A DNA stretch of 64,000 nucleotides from Acetofilamentum sp. GTDB lineage: Bacteria > Bacteroidota > Bacteroidia > Bacteroidales > DYOH01. This document shows, in pieces, positions 43,701 through 52,199 of this stretch. The stretch spans positions 29,893-93,892 of the forward strand of contig DYOH01000003.1 of the NCBI GenBank assembly GCA_020720625.1, written 5' to 3'. Made by a program: the position numbers and the translations under genes. Position 1 is the first letter of the stretch, and the number at the start of each line of letters is the position of its first letter. The notes beneath the pieces were generated by a model, which was not told where the DNA came from, did not search any database, and saw only the letters and a program-made list of their open reading frames with translations.

Positions 43701-44040
43701 TAGAAATAATAATATTATAGAATACAAAGCCGACAGGTATAGTGTGGGTGCAAGTGGTATAGCCTCGGGTCATAAATTTAGTACCAAAATTATTCAATTA
43801 CAACCCGACGATATTATCTATTTATTTTCTGATGGTTACACAGACCAGTTTGGTGGGCCTGAAAACAAAAAATTTAAACATCGCCGGTTCAGGCATTTAT
43901 TACTTAGCGTGCACAAACACCCACTCCAGATGCAGAAGAAAGCGATTTGGAATGCCCACCAAGCCTGGAAAAAAGGGCTCGAACAAGTAGATGATATTTT
44001 AATTATGGGAATTAAACCTTATTGTATTAATATTAAATAG
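40735..44040 (+). CDS. Membrane sensor SpoIIE-type phosphatase: propeller, Y_Y_Y, PP2C
   Basis: A 1101-residue protein: signal peptide (MRKAFLFIRIYLFLGLIISPL), about 13 propeller repeats in two seven-bladed units (WVGTQDGLNRFNGSKF, LWIGTESGLAKFY, VWFSTNNGVSRL), a Y_Y_Y domain (YAYQYRMLGIDDKWVNLG), one membrane helix (about 800-820), a short coiled coil with SMEYAQRIIYAMMP and the SpoIIE/PP2C domain with metal ligands in VSGDFYW, VDCTGHGIPGAF, FSDGYTDQFGG and VDDILIMG. Compared with the first phosphatase it has no PAS domain. The propeller region resembles that of hybrid two-component sensors of polysaccharide use, but no kinase domain follows. The AddA-like gene starts 2 bases after the stop. 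Confidence 0.9.
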   Translation: MRKAFLFIRIYLFLGLIISPLIGFSQLIDQANINEYTIKDGLSLSYITTVFQDKNDFIWVGTQDGLNRFNGSKFTFFRHNASNPFSIPGNYIRSMAQEHNGNLWIATENAVCIFEQSTSAFYVIMDSHSDNYQMVSDIIVNDSSVYLNASNGIFKIRKSDYAIQYFEHFNDPFNFECNTCLNQLIELDPHLLLIASKDGLFLFNKDSESFSRFTHKKNNVNSLPTNSTISLYMINKDSVLIGTTYGLSLFNPQKYTFKNFLLTDNELKLFNYRNIINSIKRDQEGFFWLGTKMGILIFDLHTGVFSTALDYNPAISKIQDKEINALLLDKTNSLWVATAGSNLFSISRNKSFFKKLNHYTKTPAYEIRGVYLSSNNLLFVGTNNNGLFVYNDKKELFRYFSPDNSVLKSFSILSMAELPDQNVVLGTSEGLYLYNIQSNKIEFFSENWKHLPKFIFQNNRIFDIEITNKNHFWLATENGLIYASESDFKAFYSSQNDSSSLSNNICYTLEIDSSGHLWVGTLHGLNKLIDFEKGTFKHYFEDRTNKGLPNNSILSIYQENARTLWIGTESGLAKFYMQADTFKHYTVNDGLLNDFVYSVFTDKYNRVWFSTNNGVSRLTPQTSEIFHFGKSDGLQDYEFNLCAGHKDKNGIIYFGGNSGLNFFNPDSSFVQENVRQVKIYSIIVTQNGRQEEIIVYDQKEFAFFYKGLHIQLNFVVPDYNSIGNYAYQYRMLGIDDKWVNLGKRNTVSFSQLPVGEYIFHVKGANNHGVWNKETTSVKIIIKPAFYNSRVAIFTYLFFGISFILMSVFFVTSRLRKENSLLKQKERDARKIALQKEELQQQNLNIRSSMEYAQRIIYAMMPSVDDFKKILPESFIIYEPKDIVSGDFYWIAQRNGLVYFALVDCTGHGIPGAFMSIIGFDILRNVVNKMHFTEPADILSHLSMDLVEVLTKESSSKESLQDGMDMSVCVLDTSNNTLKFAGAYNPLYLVRNNNIIEYKADRYSVGASGIASGHKFSTKIIQLQPDDIIYLFSDGYTDQFGGPENKKFKHRRFRHLLLSVHKHPLQMQKKAIWNAHQAWKKGLEQVDDILIMGIKPYCINIK

Positions 44041-44042
44041 CT

Positions 44043-47000
44043 ATGCTGCAAGTTGTTAAGGCATCTGCCGGAGCCGGAAAAACTTATTTTCTAACGAAAG
44101 AATATTTAACTTTGGCTTTTAAAAGCCCTCATTATTTTAAGACTATTTTGGCCGTTACTTTTACAAACAAAGCAGCCGAAGAAATGAAAGTTCGCATTCT
44201 TAAAGAGCTTAATATTTTGGCCAACAATAGAAAATCCGATTTTGAAGATCATTTAATTGCCGAACATCAACATATTACCAAAGAGAATATAGCTGCTTTT
44301 GCACTGCTTGTGCAACAAGAATTACTTCACGATTATTCCAGATTTGAAGTAAAAACAATCGACAGCTTTATGCAGTCTTTAATTCGGGCATTTTCTTACG
44401 AGATTGGGATTCACAAATCATACGATTTAGTTTTGGATACTAATCAGGTAATTGAGGAATTAATGGTAGCTTTGTTTGAAGATGCTTTGTCTAATGATGT
44501 TTTATATCAATGGGTTATATCCTTTATAGACCAGAAAATTGAGAAAGGGCTAACTTATAATATTCTGGCGGAAATAGCCAAATTTGCACAAAACCTGTTT
44601 AAGGAAGATTACCAGAAACTTAAAATTAATTCCGAATTTTTAACGCCCCAGCAATATGAACATATAAAACGACTTCTCGAAAATGAAATAAAAAGTTTTG
44701 AGGTTAAAATGATTGAAATCTCAGAACATGCAAGGAAATTTGTTGAAAAAAACGAAGCAATAGAATTGAAAAATGCAAAATACGTAGTAACATATCTCAC
44801 CGAAAAAATTTGTTCGAAAAAGCCTGACTATAAACCCGGCGTAAATGCCAATAATTATTTAATTGATAGTAAATGGGACGAAATTAAAGGAGATAAAGCC
44901 AGAATAAAACAATACCAAAGCGCACTGCAACCTCTGTTAAAAGAAGCCATTGCTCATTATCAGCAAAACAAAGGAGTATACTTTTCGGCCAAAGCCATCA
45001 TCAATAGTCTTAATCAGACAATAGTAATGCGTCAAATGGATGCCTATTTACCAAAATTCAGGGAGATGAATAATTCTCTAATAATTTCGGATTTAAATTT
45101 ATTGCTACATCAAATACAATCGCAAAACGAGGCATTATATATCTACGACAAAATTGGCAGCAGGTTAAACCATATTTTGATAGATGAGTTTCAGGATACC
45201 AGCAATTTTCAGTGGGAAAATTTTAAACCATTAATTGAAAATAGTTTGGCCGAAGCAAAAAAATGTTTGATTGTGGGCGATATAAAGCAGGCCATATACC
45301 GATTTAGGGCTGGCGACTGGAAATTATTGCATTTTAAAATAAAGGAGCAGTTTGCTCAATATATAAAAAGCGAAGTACTTGAGTATAATTTCCGTAGTAA
45401 TAAAAATATTATTGGATTTAATAATATGATTTTTAGTGTTTTAACCCAAAAAATTCAGAATATTGCAAACCAAAAACTAGATACTTTTTCTATTAGTGAA
45501 GAAGATAGAGCATTTTTAAATCCATTTAAAACGGTGTTGACAGATGTATATGCGGATGTAGCACAAAAATTACCAAAAAATAATAATACAAATAACGGCA
45601 GAGTAAGAATTAAATTCAATACCAAGGATGAAGCAAAGGAAAATATCGGTGAGATAATTCAATCGTTGCTCACTGAAAAAGAATACGCTCCTGGTGATAT
45701 TGCCCTTTTAGTGCGTGGTAATGCCGAAGCCGAAACTGCGGCTAATCTGCTTTATCAATATATGGATGCTAACCTGAATAGTGTAAAATATCAGATTATT
45801 ACATCAAAATCCTTGTTACTAAAAAATTCGGAGGCAGTGAATGCACTCGTTCATTGTTTACATTACGCAAACTCAGGTAAGGATAAGATTAGTTTAATTG
45901 CACTTTACCGCAATTTGCAGATTATTAAAAATTTACCCATCCTCGATTCAGATATCGCTAATCTGAGCGCAGGATTGGAGTCTGCCTATTTTTCGCCCGA
46001 ATTTTTGCAGATTTTGGAAAATAGCCAACAATATACCATCTACGAATTGTCGGAGAGAATTATTTTCGGTTTGAAACTGCAAACCGAATACGAAAATGCA
46101 TATCTTCAGACATTTCTCGATTATTTGCATAATTTTAGTTTTTCGAAAACCGGACAGTTCGATGAGTTTAAAAAGAGGTGGGAGAAGAACAGTAGCGAAT
46201 TGTCGGTTCAAATTCCCGAAAAAACTAATTCTGTGCGAATACTAACTGTGCATAAGTCTAAGGGATTGGCATTTAATGTAGTTATTATTCCGGCATTGGA
46301 AAAATTCGATAGTTCATCCTTAGCAGGTAAACATATTTGGGTAAAGAACCGATGGAATAAAATCGATGAATCTGTTTTCAATATCGAAATGAAGCAAGAG
46401 TTGCTCGATTCTTATTTTGCCGCAGATTATTTTATCGAACAAATTCAAAGTGATTTAGATTTAATCAATCTGATATATGTTGCCTTTACAAGGCCAGTAT
46501 TTGAACTAATTGTTCTGTCACAAATTTCTAATAGCGGAAACTCTTTGCAGAATACCTTGTTTGATATATTGAGTCATCCAATAGGGCTTAGTTCGCCTAT
46601 GTCGGCCGATTTTGCAAATGCATGGAATAATGAGCAAAAATGTTTCGAGCTTGGCGTTGATTTTAAGCCTGTTAGGCATGCTAAAAAAGAAAAGAGTTCC
46701 GAAATTTTTTTAGATATTAACGGTGAAAAAGCCGATTGGAGAGAGCATATTTCTTTTCGGAGTTCGATAAACGAATTTATTATTCATTCTGTGCAGGCGT
46801 TGCACGATAAAGTGGCATACGGAAAATTACTGCATCTAATTATGGCGCAGATAAAATATGCAGACGATATTGAGCATGTTTTTCAGAACTTTTATCACGA
46901 AAAAATACTTTCCAGACAATTAATGGACGAATTAAAGCCACAAATTTTTCGCTTTGTGCATTTACCCGAAGCCGCAGATTGGTTTTCGCGCAGGTGGACT

Positions 47001-47231
47001 GTAGTGAATGAGCAGGGCATTATTACCCAATCGGGGGAGCTTAGAATTCCGGATAGGGTAATGCAAAATCAGAAGCAAATGCTTGTGGTTGATTATAAAT
47101 TTGCAATTCCATCAGAGGAACACGAAAATCAAGTAAAAGAATATATTCAAATACTTAAAAATATGCAAGAATTGCCTGTTGACGGGTTTTTGTATTATCC
47201 CGACTTGGCTCTAATAAAAAAAATGGAGTAA
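44043..47231 (+). CDS. UvrD-type helicase with RecB-like nuclease domain (AddA-like)
   Basis: A 1062-residue superfamily 1A helicase: Walker A in VVKASAGAGKTYFL, motif Ia AVTFTNKAAEEMKVR, Walker B in LIDEFQDTSNFQW, motif III/IV YNFRSNKNIIGF and motif V/VI VHKSKGLAFNVVIIP with VAFTRP. The C-terminus has a PD-(D/E)xK nuclease with LRIPDRVM and VVDYKFA. This is the AddA or RecB-like subunit of a double-strand-break resection complex. The partner AddB, often adjacent, is not here. It may be co-transcribed with the preceding phosphatase, the gap being two bases. It ends one base from the converging O-antigen ligase. Confidence 0.9.
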   Translation: MLQVVKASAGAGKTYFLTKEYLTLAFKSPHYFKTILAVTFTNKAAEEMKVRILKELNILANNRKSDFEDHLIAEHQHITKENIAAFALLVQQELLHDYSRFEVKTIDSFMQSLIRAFSYEIGIHKSYDLVLDTNQVIEELMVALFEDALSNDVLYQWVISFIDQKIEKGLTYNILAEIAKFAQNLFKEDYQKLKINSEFLTPQQYEHIKRLLENEIKSFEVKMIEISEHARKFVEKNEAIELKNAKYVVTYLTEKICSKKPDYKPGVNANNYLIDSKWDEIKGDKARIKQYQSALQPLLKEAIAHYQQNKGVYFSAKAIINSLNQTIVMRQMDAYLPKFREMNNSLIISDLNLLLHQIQSQNEALYIYDKIGSRLNHILIDEFQDTSNFQWENFKPLIENSLAEAKKCLIVGDIKQAIYRFRAGDWKLLHFKIKEQFAQYIKSEVLEYNFRSNKNIIGFNNMIFSVLTQKIQNIANQKLDTFSISEEDRAFLNPFKTVLTDVYADVAQKLPKNNNTNNGRVRIKFNTKDEAKENIGEIIQSLLTEKEYAPGDIALLVRGNAEAETAANLLYQYMDANLNSVKYQIITSKSLLLKNSEAVNALVHCLHYANSGKDKISLIALYRNLQIIKNLPILDSDIANLSAGLESAYFSPEFLQILENSQQYTIYELSERIIFGLKLQTEYENAYLQTFLDYLHNFSFSKTGQFDEFKKRWEKNSSELSVQIPEKTNSVRILTVHKSKGLAFNVVIIPALEKFDSSSLAGKHIWVKNRWNKIDESVFNIEMKQELLDSYFAADYFIEQIQSDLDLINLIYVAFTRPVFELIVLSQISNSGNSLQNTLFDILSHPIGLSSPMSADFANAWNNEQKCFELGVDFKPVRHAKKEKSSEIFLDINGEKADWREHISFRSSINEFIIHSVQALHDKVAYGKLLHLIMAQIKYADDIEHVFQNFYHEKILSRQLMDELKPQIFRFVHLPEAADWFSRRWTVVNEQGIITQSGELRIPDRVMQNQKQMLVVDYKFAIPSEEHENQVKEYIQILKNMQELPVDGFLYYPDLALIKKME

Positions 47232-47232
47232 A

Positions 47233-48555
47233 TTATTCTTTAGCATCATAATCAAGCTTATCTGAATAGCTGGGCGAATAAGCCATTAAAATATAAAATA
47301 TTAAAGAAAAGAAAATTACACCGTAACTTCTTTCTAAAATCGATTCAAAAAGCATATTAATACCTACTATGCTTAAATGAGAAAATAGTAGAAACCTTTG
47401 TTGAAAGATTGAAATAAAGAATGGTGCGCCATAAAATAATACAAATAACAAAAATCCAAAAATGCCTAAACCTAAAAAAGTTTGTAAAAACTGATTATGG
47501 GAATCAAACATGTGTACATCGTCTTTGCGTATTTGTTTAACTTCATTTTTTTCGTATAGCTCTTCTTTTACATCGCCAATGCCAACACCTGTCCAGAAAT
47601 TTTCTTTAATTGTATAGATGGCGGTTTCCCAAATAAGAAGTCTTTCGTTTTTTTGCTGAACTTCTTCTCCTGCATCAATTGCCGGTGTGTTTGTTTCTTT
47701 TAAATTCATGGGCTTACTAAATCGCGTATGGAACAGTGCAAAATAGATGAGTGTAGAAAATAACAAACTATACAATATTCCAGAAAAGTATCTTTTATAT
47801 TTAATTATCTGCAAATAGAGCGACAAAATAACTATAAAACTGAGGGTAAGAATACCTGCTCTCGAATTTAATAGAATGATAATCAGACTAAAAACTACTA
47901 TAAAGGCCTTAAAAATGATTCTCAAATAATTTTGTTTAAACGAATGGGTTTTTAAAAAATAAAACAAAATGGCCACGCTTAAAGTTAAATACATTGCAAC
48001 GTAGGCTGGATGAAAAAAATGTGATAAACTTGAATAGGTAAATTCCGATTCACCTAAACGCAAAAGTTCTAAACGGGTTTTCGAAAAATCCGCAGGATAA
48101 ACCCACGAAATTACCACAAGTTCATCTCCCCATAAATACAAACTCCTTTGCAAGGCAGCCACTAATATGTAAATAGTATTTAAAAAACTTCCAAAAACAA
48201 AGGCAAGTAATATTTTCTTAATGTTTTTTTCAACAATCGGATTTTTATACAGAAAAATTAGGGGAAATAGCAAAAAGGAAAGCTTTATTTGAACTTTAAA
48301 CCATGCATTATATGTATGCTCCGAATGTAAAGTACCCAGAATGTGCGACATAAAATATAAAATCGATAAATAGAAAACAATTCCGTACGAAGATTGATAA
48401 TCAGGAAGTTTAAAATTCTTGTAAAAACAGGGGTTAATTAGATTTACAATAAGCAGGAAAAAGGCGAATAAGGCACTTATGCTAAATGAAAATGGCAAAA
48501 CCACAATAGCTCCAAATAACAAAAAATAGCCTGATTTGTTTAAAATGTGAATCAT
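47233..48555 (-). CDS. O-antigen ligase family membrane protein
   Basis: A 440-residue polytopic membrane protein with about 11 helices. The Wzy_C signature is present: a periplasmic loop ending in GVGIGDVKEELYEKNE and DSHNQFLQTFLGLGIFGFLLF, the HNxFLQ motif of ligases and polymerases. Such proteins join O-antigen or other glycans to lipid A core, or polymerise them; the acceptor is unknown. No glycan cluster is nearby except a GT2 gene 2 kb away. It converges on the AddA-like gene with no room for a terminator between them. Confidence 0.85.
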   Translation of the reverse strand: MIHILNKSGYFLLFGAIVVLPFSFSISALFAFFLLIVNLINPCFYKNFKLPDYQSSYGIVFYLSILYFMSHILGTLHSEHTYNAWFKVQIKLSFLLFPLIFLYKNPIVEKNIKKILLAFVFGSFLNTIYILVAALQRSLYLWGDELVVISWVYPADFSKTRLELLRLGESEFTYSSLSHFFHPAYVAMYLTLSVAILFYFLKTHSFKQNYLRIIFKAFIVVFSLIIILLNSRAGILTLSFIVILSLYLQIIKYKRYFSGILYSLLFSTLIYFALFHTRFSKPMNLKETNTPAIDAGEEVQQKNERLLIWETAIYTIKENFWTGVGIGDVKEELYEKNEVKQIRKDDVHMFDSHNQFLQTFLGLGIFGFLLFVLFYGAPFFISIFQQRFLLFSHLSIVGINMLFESILERSYGVIFFSLIFYILMAYSPSYSDKLDYDAKE

Positions 48556-48620
48556 CTCTTAGTCCGATTTTTTGCAAAATAAACAAATCAACTTATATTT
48601 TCAAAAAACTATCTAATTTA

Positions 48621-48628
48621 TACTTTTG
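48621..48628 (+). promoter_or_regulatory. -7 box of the acyl-CoA reductase gene
   Basis: TACTTTTG, 18 bases before the ATG at 48647; a TTTC stretch near 48598 sits at -33 distance. Confidence 0.5.
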
Positions 48629-48646
48629 TAAAATTAATTTATTGAA

Positions 48647-49708
48647 ATGATATTAACTGAAAGAATAGCTGCTTTTGTTGAATTGGAAACATTTCTGAGA
48701 CAATTTATTTTCCAAAATAAAAATAATTCTCTGGCTAAAATCAACGAAAAATATTATAATAATTTTTCAAATACTATTCAAAATGTTCAGCATAGCAATG
48801 CCTTTTTTACTCATCAAAATGTTTTGAATGCCATTGCCGGAATAAATATATTTCTTGATAAGAAGCATTTAACCGAATGGATAAGCAGGTACAATATGAC
48901 AGACGATTTTAGTCCTAAAATTGTTGGTTTAGTGCTTGCCGGAAATATCCCATTGGTTGGCTTTCACGATGTGCTTTCTGTTTTAATATCAGGACATATT
49001 GCTAAAACGAAGCTCTCTTCTAAAGACGATAAACTGATGTTTTTAATACACGAAATTTTAGTTGAGATTGAACCCCGATTTGCTCAACGGTGGATTATTA
49101 CCGGCGGTAAACTCAACGATTTTGCTGCAATAATTGCCACCGGAAGCAATAATTCGGGCAGGTATTTCGAGTATTATTTTGGCAGATATCCGCATATTTT
49201 TCGGAATAACCGAAATGCTGTGGCCGTTTTGAGTGGTAACGAATCGGATGAAGAATTAAGTGCTTTGGCCGACGATGTTTTTATGTTTTTTGGATTAGGA
49301 TGCCGAAACGTATCAAAAATTTACATTCCGCAGGATTATCATATCGAATCTTTATTCAATGCTTTTAACAAATACAGCAATCTCTTTAATCATCATAAAT
49401 ATGCTAATAATTATGAGTATCAGAGAACTATTTTGCTTTTGAACAAAATTCCCCATTTGGATACCGGTTTTTTACTTATCCGCGAATCCAATGCAATTGC
49501 ATCTCCATTAGCTGTTTTGCACTACCAAACCTACAAAAACATTCAAGCACTTAAGGAATATCTTAATTCGGAAAAAGATGCTATTCAATGCATTGTTTCT
49601 GGTATTGCTGATTTTCCCGAAGCCATTGCACCCGGTAAAGCGCAATTTCCAAATGCATGGGATTATGCCGATAATGTTGATACCATTCAGTTTTTAAACC
49701 ACTTGTAA
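48647..49708 (+). CDS. LuxC-type acyl-CoA reductase
   Basis: A 353-residue protein of the acyl-CoA reductase (LuxC) family, related to aldehyde dehydrogenases. Motifs: VLAGNIPLVGFHDVL (nucleotide-binding region), ATGSNNSGRYFEYYF and the catalytic cysteine in FGLGCRNVSKIYIP. It would reduce fatty acyl-CoA to aldehyde with NADPH. No luciferase or acyl-transferase genes are present, so a light-producing role is not suggested; in Bacteroidota these genes are common near housekeeping genes. It begins a co-directional run with miaA (3 bases downstream). Confidence 0.82.
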   Translation: MILTERIAAFVELETFLRQFIFQNKNNSLAKINEKYYNNFSNTIQNVQHSNAFFTHQNVLNAIAGINIFLDKKHLTEWISRYNMTDDFSPKIVGLVLAGNIPLVGFHDVLSVLISGHIAKTKLSSKDDKLMFLIHEILVEIEPRFAQRWIITGGKLNDFAAIIATGSNNSGRYFEYYFGRYPHIFRNNRNAVAVLSGNESDEELSALADDVFMFFGLGCRNVSKIYIPQDYHIESLFNAFNKYSNLFNHHKYANNYEYQRTILLLNKIPHLDTGFLLIRESNAIASPLAVLHYQTYKNIQALKEYLNSEKDAIQCIVSGIADFPEAIAPGKAQFPNAWDYADNVDTIQFLNHL

Positions 49709-49711
49709 GGC

Positions 49712-50626
49712 TTGAAAAAATTGAAAAAAAAATACCTGATTTTAATTGCCGGACCTACGGCAGTTGGCAAAACCGATATGGCTATACGTATTGCACAGCA
49801 TTTTCGTACATGCGTTGTTTCTGCAGATTCCAGACAGATTTATAAAGAAATGAATATTGGTACTGCTGTGCCTACCCAAGAGCAGCTTTTTGCGGTAAAG
49901 CATTATATGATTCAAAATCACTCTATTACCGAAAATTTCAACGCAAGTTCTTACGAATTCGAAGTTTTAGCCCTTTTAAATCAGCTTTTTACACATCATG
50001 ATTTGATTCTACTAACAGGCGGTAGTGGCTTGTATATCAATGCACTTTTGTATGGTATCGACGATTTGCCTACTATTTTGCCCGAAATAAGAAATTATTG
50101 GCAAAATTTTTTTGAACTACATGGCTTATCTAAACTTCAGCAAGAACTTCTACAAATTGATTCGGAGTATTACCAACAGGTAGATTTGAAAAATCCGAAG
50201 CGCATTTTAAAAGCATTGGAAGTTTTTTCTCAAACCAAAAATAAATATTCATCGTATTTAACTAATTCAAAAAAAAACAGAGATTTTTCTGTTATAAAAA
50301 TTGCCTTAAACATAGATAGAAATGAGCTTTACAATAGAATTAACAAGCGGGTTATCAATATGATTAACTTAGGATTGGTAGAGGAAGTAAAATCATTAAG
50401 CAACTATAAATATTTAACTCCATTAAAAACAGTGGGCTACCAAGAGATTTTTGAATATCTGGAAAACCGCATTTCTTTGGATGAAGCCATCGATTTAATT
50501 CAACGAAATACCCGGAAATATGCCAGAAAGCAAATCACTTGGTTTAGACGCGAGACAGATATTTATTGGTATAATCCTACCGAAACGGAAAACATTATTC
50601 AATTAATAAATTCAAAAATAGAATGA
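49712..50626 (+). CDS. miaA: tRNA dimethylallyltransferase
   Basis: The 304-residue enzyme adds a dimethylallyl group to A37 of tRNAs reading UNN codons. Seen motifs: Walker A GPTAVGKTDMA, the substrate-binding SADSRQIYKEMNIGTA, LTGGSGLYINALLYGID and the C-terminal RRNTRKYARKQITWFR. The start is TTG at 49712, three bases after the preceding stop; there is no ATG before Walker A. The gene overlaps the GT2 gene by four bases (ATGA), suggesting coupled translation. Confidence 0.96.
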   Translation: MKKLKKKYLILIAGPTAVGKTDMAIRIAQHFRTCVVSADSRQIYKEMNIGTAVPTQEQLFAVKHYMIQNHSITENFNASSYEFEVLALLNQLFTHHDLILLTGGSGLYINALLYGIDDLPTILPEIRNYWQNFFELHGLSKLQQELLQIDSEYYQQVDLKNPKRILKALEVFSQTKNKYSSYLTNSKKNRDFSVIKIALNIDRNELYNRINKRVINMINLGLVEEVKSLSNYKYLTPLKTVGYQEIFEYLENRISLDEAIDLIQRNTRKYARKQITWFRRETDIYWYNPTETENIIQLINSKIE

Positions 50627-51612
50627 TATACAGCATTATAGTACCCGTTTACAATCGACCTCAAGAAATTGAAGAGCTTCTAGAGTCTTTGTCGAAACAA
50701 ACGTTTAAAAATTTTGAAGTTTTGGTAATCGAAGATGGTTCTCAAGTTCCTTGTCATGAAGTGATTGAAAAATATGAGCAGCAACTTCCATTGCATTATT
50801 TTATCAAGCAAAACGAAGGGCCTGCGATGACGCGTAATTTTGGTTTTACCAAAATTAATGGAGAATACATCATTTTTCTGGATTCTGATGTTATTGTACC
50901 CCCTGATTATTTGCAAATTGTAGATAATCAGCTAAAGCAAAAGTATTCCGATGCTTTTGGAGGCCCCGACAAGGCGCATAAGTCATTTAGTGTCATCCAA
51001 AAATCAATTAATTATGCCATGACATCTTTTATTACAACCGGAGGAATTAGGGGAGGTAAGAAAAAACTCGATAAATTTTATCCCCGTAGTTTCAACATGG
51101 GAGTATCTAAATATGTTTTTCACGAAATGGCCGGTTTTTCAGAAATGCGATTTGGCGAAGACCTCGATTTTAGTATCAGATTAATCATAAATGGCTTTAC
51201 AACACAGTTAATCCCCAACGCATTTGTATATCATAAGCGAAGAGCTAATTTCCGCCAATTTTTTAAACAAGTACATAATTCCGGCATTGCCCGTATTCAT
51301 TTATATCGCTTATATCCCAAATCGCTAAAACTAGTTCATACGCTTCCGGCAATTTTTACCATCGGCATTTTATTTTGGTTTTTAATCTTATTTATTTTTC
51401 CGCTTTTAGGATTGATATTGCCTGCATTTATGACCATCATTTTTCTTGATGCAATGCTCCAAAAAAATAGTTTGTTGGTTGCTTTAAGTGCTATTATTGC
51501 TACATTTGTGCAATTAATCGGTTATGGCAGCGGTTTTATTCGTGGAGTATGGAATATCCTACTGCTGGGTAAGAAGGAGTTTCAGGCATTTAGAAAAAAT
51601 TTTTACAAGTAA
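50623..51612 (+). CDS. GT2-family glycosyltransferase with C-terminal membrane segments
   Basis: A 329-residue GT-A-fold glycosyltransferase. The N-terminal nucleotide-sugar domain has IYSIIVPVYNRPQEIEELL and the metal-binding DxD motif as FLDSDVIVP; the acceptor region includes GFSEMRFGEDLDFSIRL. Two or three membrane helices follow (about 245-310, FTIGILFWFLILFIFPLLG). It transfers a sugar to an unknown acceptor at the inner membrane, possibly for surface glycans. It overlaps miaA by four bases and tag by one base, a tight cluster of unrelated functions. Confidence 0.9.
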   Translation: MIYSIIVPVYNRPQEIEELLESLSKQTFKNFEVLVIEDGSQVPCHEVIEKYEQQLPLHYFIKQNEGPAMTRNFGFTKINGEYIIFLDSDVIVPPDYLQIVDNQLKQKYSDAFGGPDKAHKSFSVIQKSINYAMTSFITTGGIRGGKKKLDKFYPRSFNMGVSKYVFHEMAGFSEMRFGEDLDFSIRLIINGFTTQLIPNAFVYHKRRANFRQFFKQVHNSGIARIHLYRLYPKSLKLVHTLPAIFTIGILFWFLILFIFPLLGLILPAFMTIIFLDAMLQKNSLLVALSAIIATFVQLIGYGSGFIRGVWNILLLGKKEFQAFRKNFYK

Positions 51613-52187
51613 TGGAGAATTATAGATGTCCATGGGCACAAAATAATGAGTGGAATCGGCATTACCACGATACCGAGTGGGGCGTGCCTTTGCACGATGA
51701 TAAAAACTTATTTGAATTTTTAGTGCTCGATACATTTCAGGCAGGCCTGAGTTGGCTTACTATTTTAAAGAAAAGAGAAAATTTTAGATTGGCATTTGCT
51801 GATTTTGATGCTCATAGAATAGCAGTTTTTTCGGAAGATGATGTTTTTCGATTGATGCAAAACGATGGAATTATTAGAAATCAACTCAAAATTAAAGCTA
51901 CCATTACCAATGCCAAAGCATTTTTAGAAGTGCAAAAAAAATATGGCAGTTTCGATGCCTATATCTGGCAATTTACAGATAATAAGGTAATCATTAACCA
52001 CTGGAAAGAACAAAGCCAAGTGCCCGCAAGCAGCAAAGAGTCGGATGCCATGAGCAAATCCATGAAAAAGCATGGGTTTAAGTTTGTGGGAACTACCATT
52101 TGTTATGCCTTTATGCAGGCTGCCGGAATGATAAACGACCATGTATCGGACTGTTTTAGATTTAACGAAATAATACGAAAACAATAA
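51612..52187 (+). CDS. tag: DNA-3-methyladenine glycosylase I
   Basis: The 191-residue enzyme excises 3-methyladenine from alkylated DNA. The zinc-binding residues of the Tag family are present: CPWAQNNEWNRHYHDTEWG near the N-terminus (Cys, His) and NDHVSDCF near the C-terminus (His, Cys). FQAGLSWLTILKKRENFR is the helix-hairpin-helix signature. Its ATG overlaps the last base of the GT2 gene's stop codon. Length is normal. Confidence 0.96.
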   Translation: MENYRCPWAQNNEWNRHYHDTEWGVPLHDDKNLFEFLVLDTFQAGLSWLTILKKRENFRLAFADFDAHRIAVFSEDDVFRLMQNDGIIRNQLKIKATITNAKAFLEVQKKYGSFDAYIWQFTDNKVIINHWKEQSQVPASSKESDAMSKSMKKHGFKFVGTTICYAFMQAAGMINDHVSDCFRFNEIIRKQ

Positions 52188-52199
52188 AAAAATAAGATA

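Noticed and set aside
30938-44040. Hybrid two-component sensors for polysaccharide use
   Set aside because: The propeller and Y_Y_Y parts are similar, but no histidine kinase, receiver or AraC domain follows; the output is a PP2C phosphatase.
48647-49708. Bioluminescence gene luxC
   Set aside because: No luxA, luxB, luxD or luxE nearby; the family is broader than luminescence.
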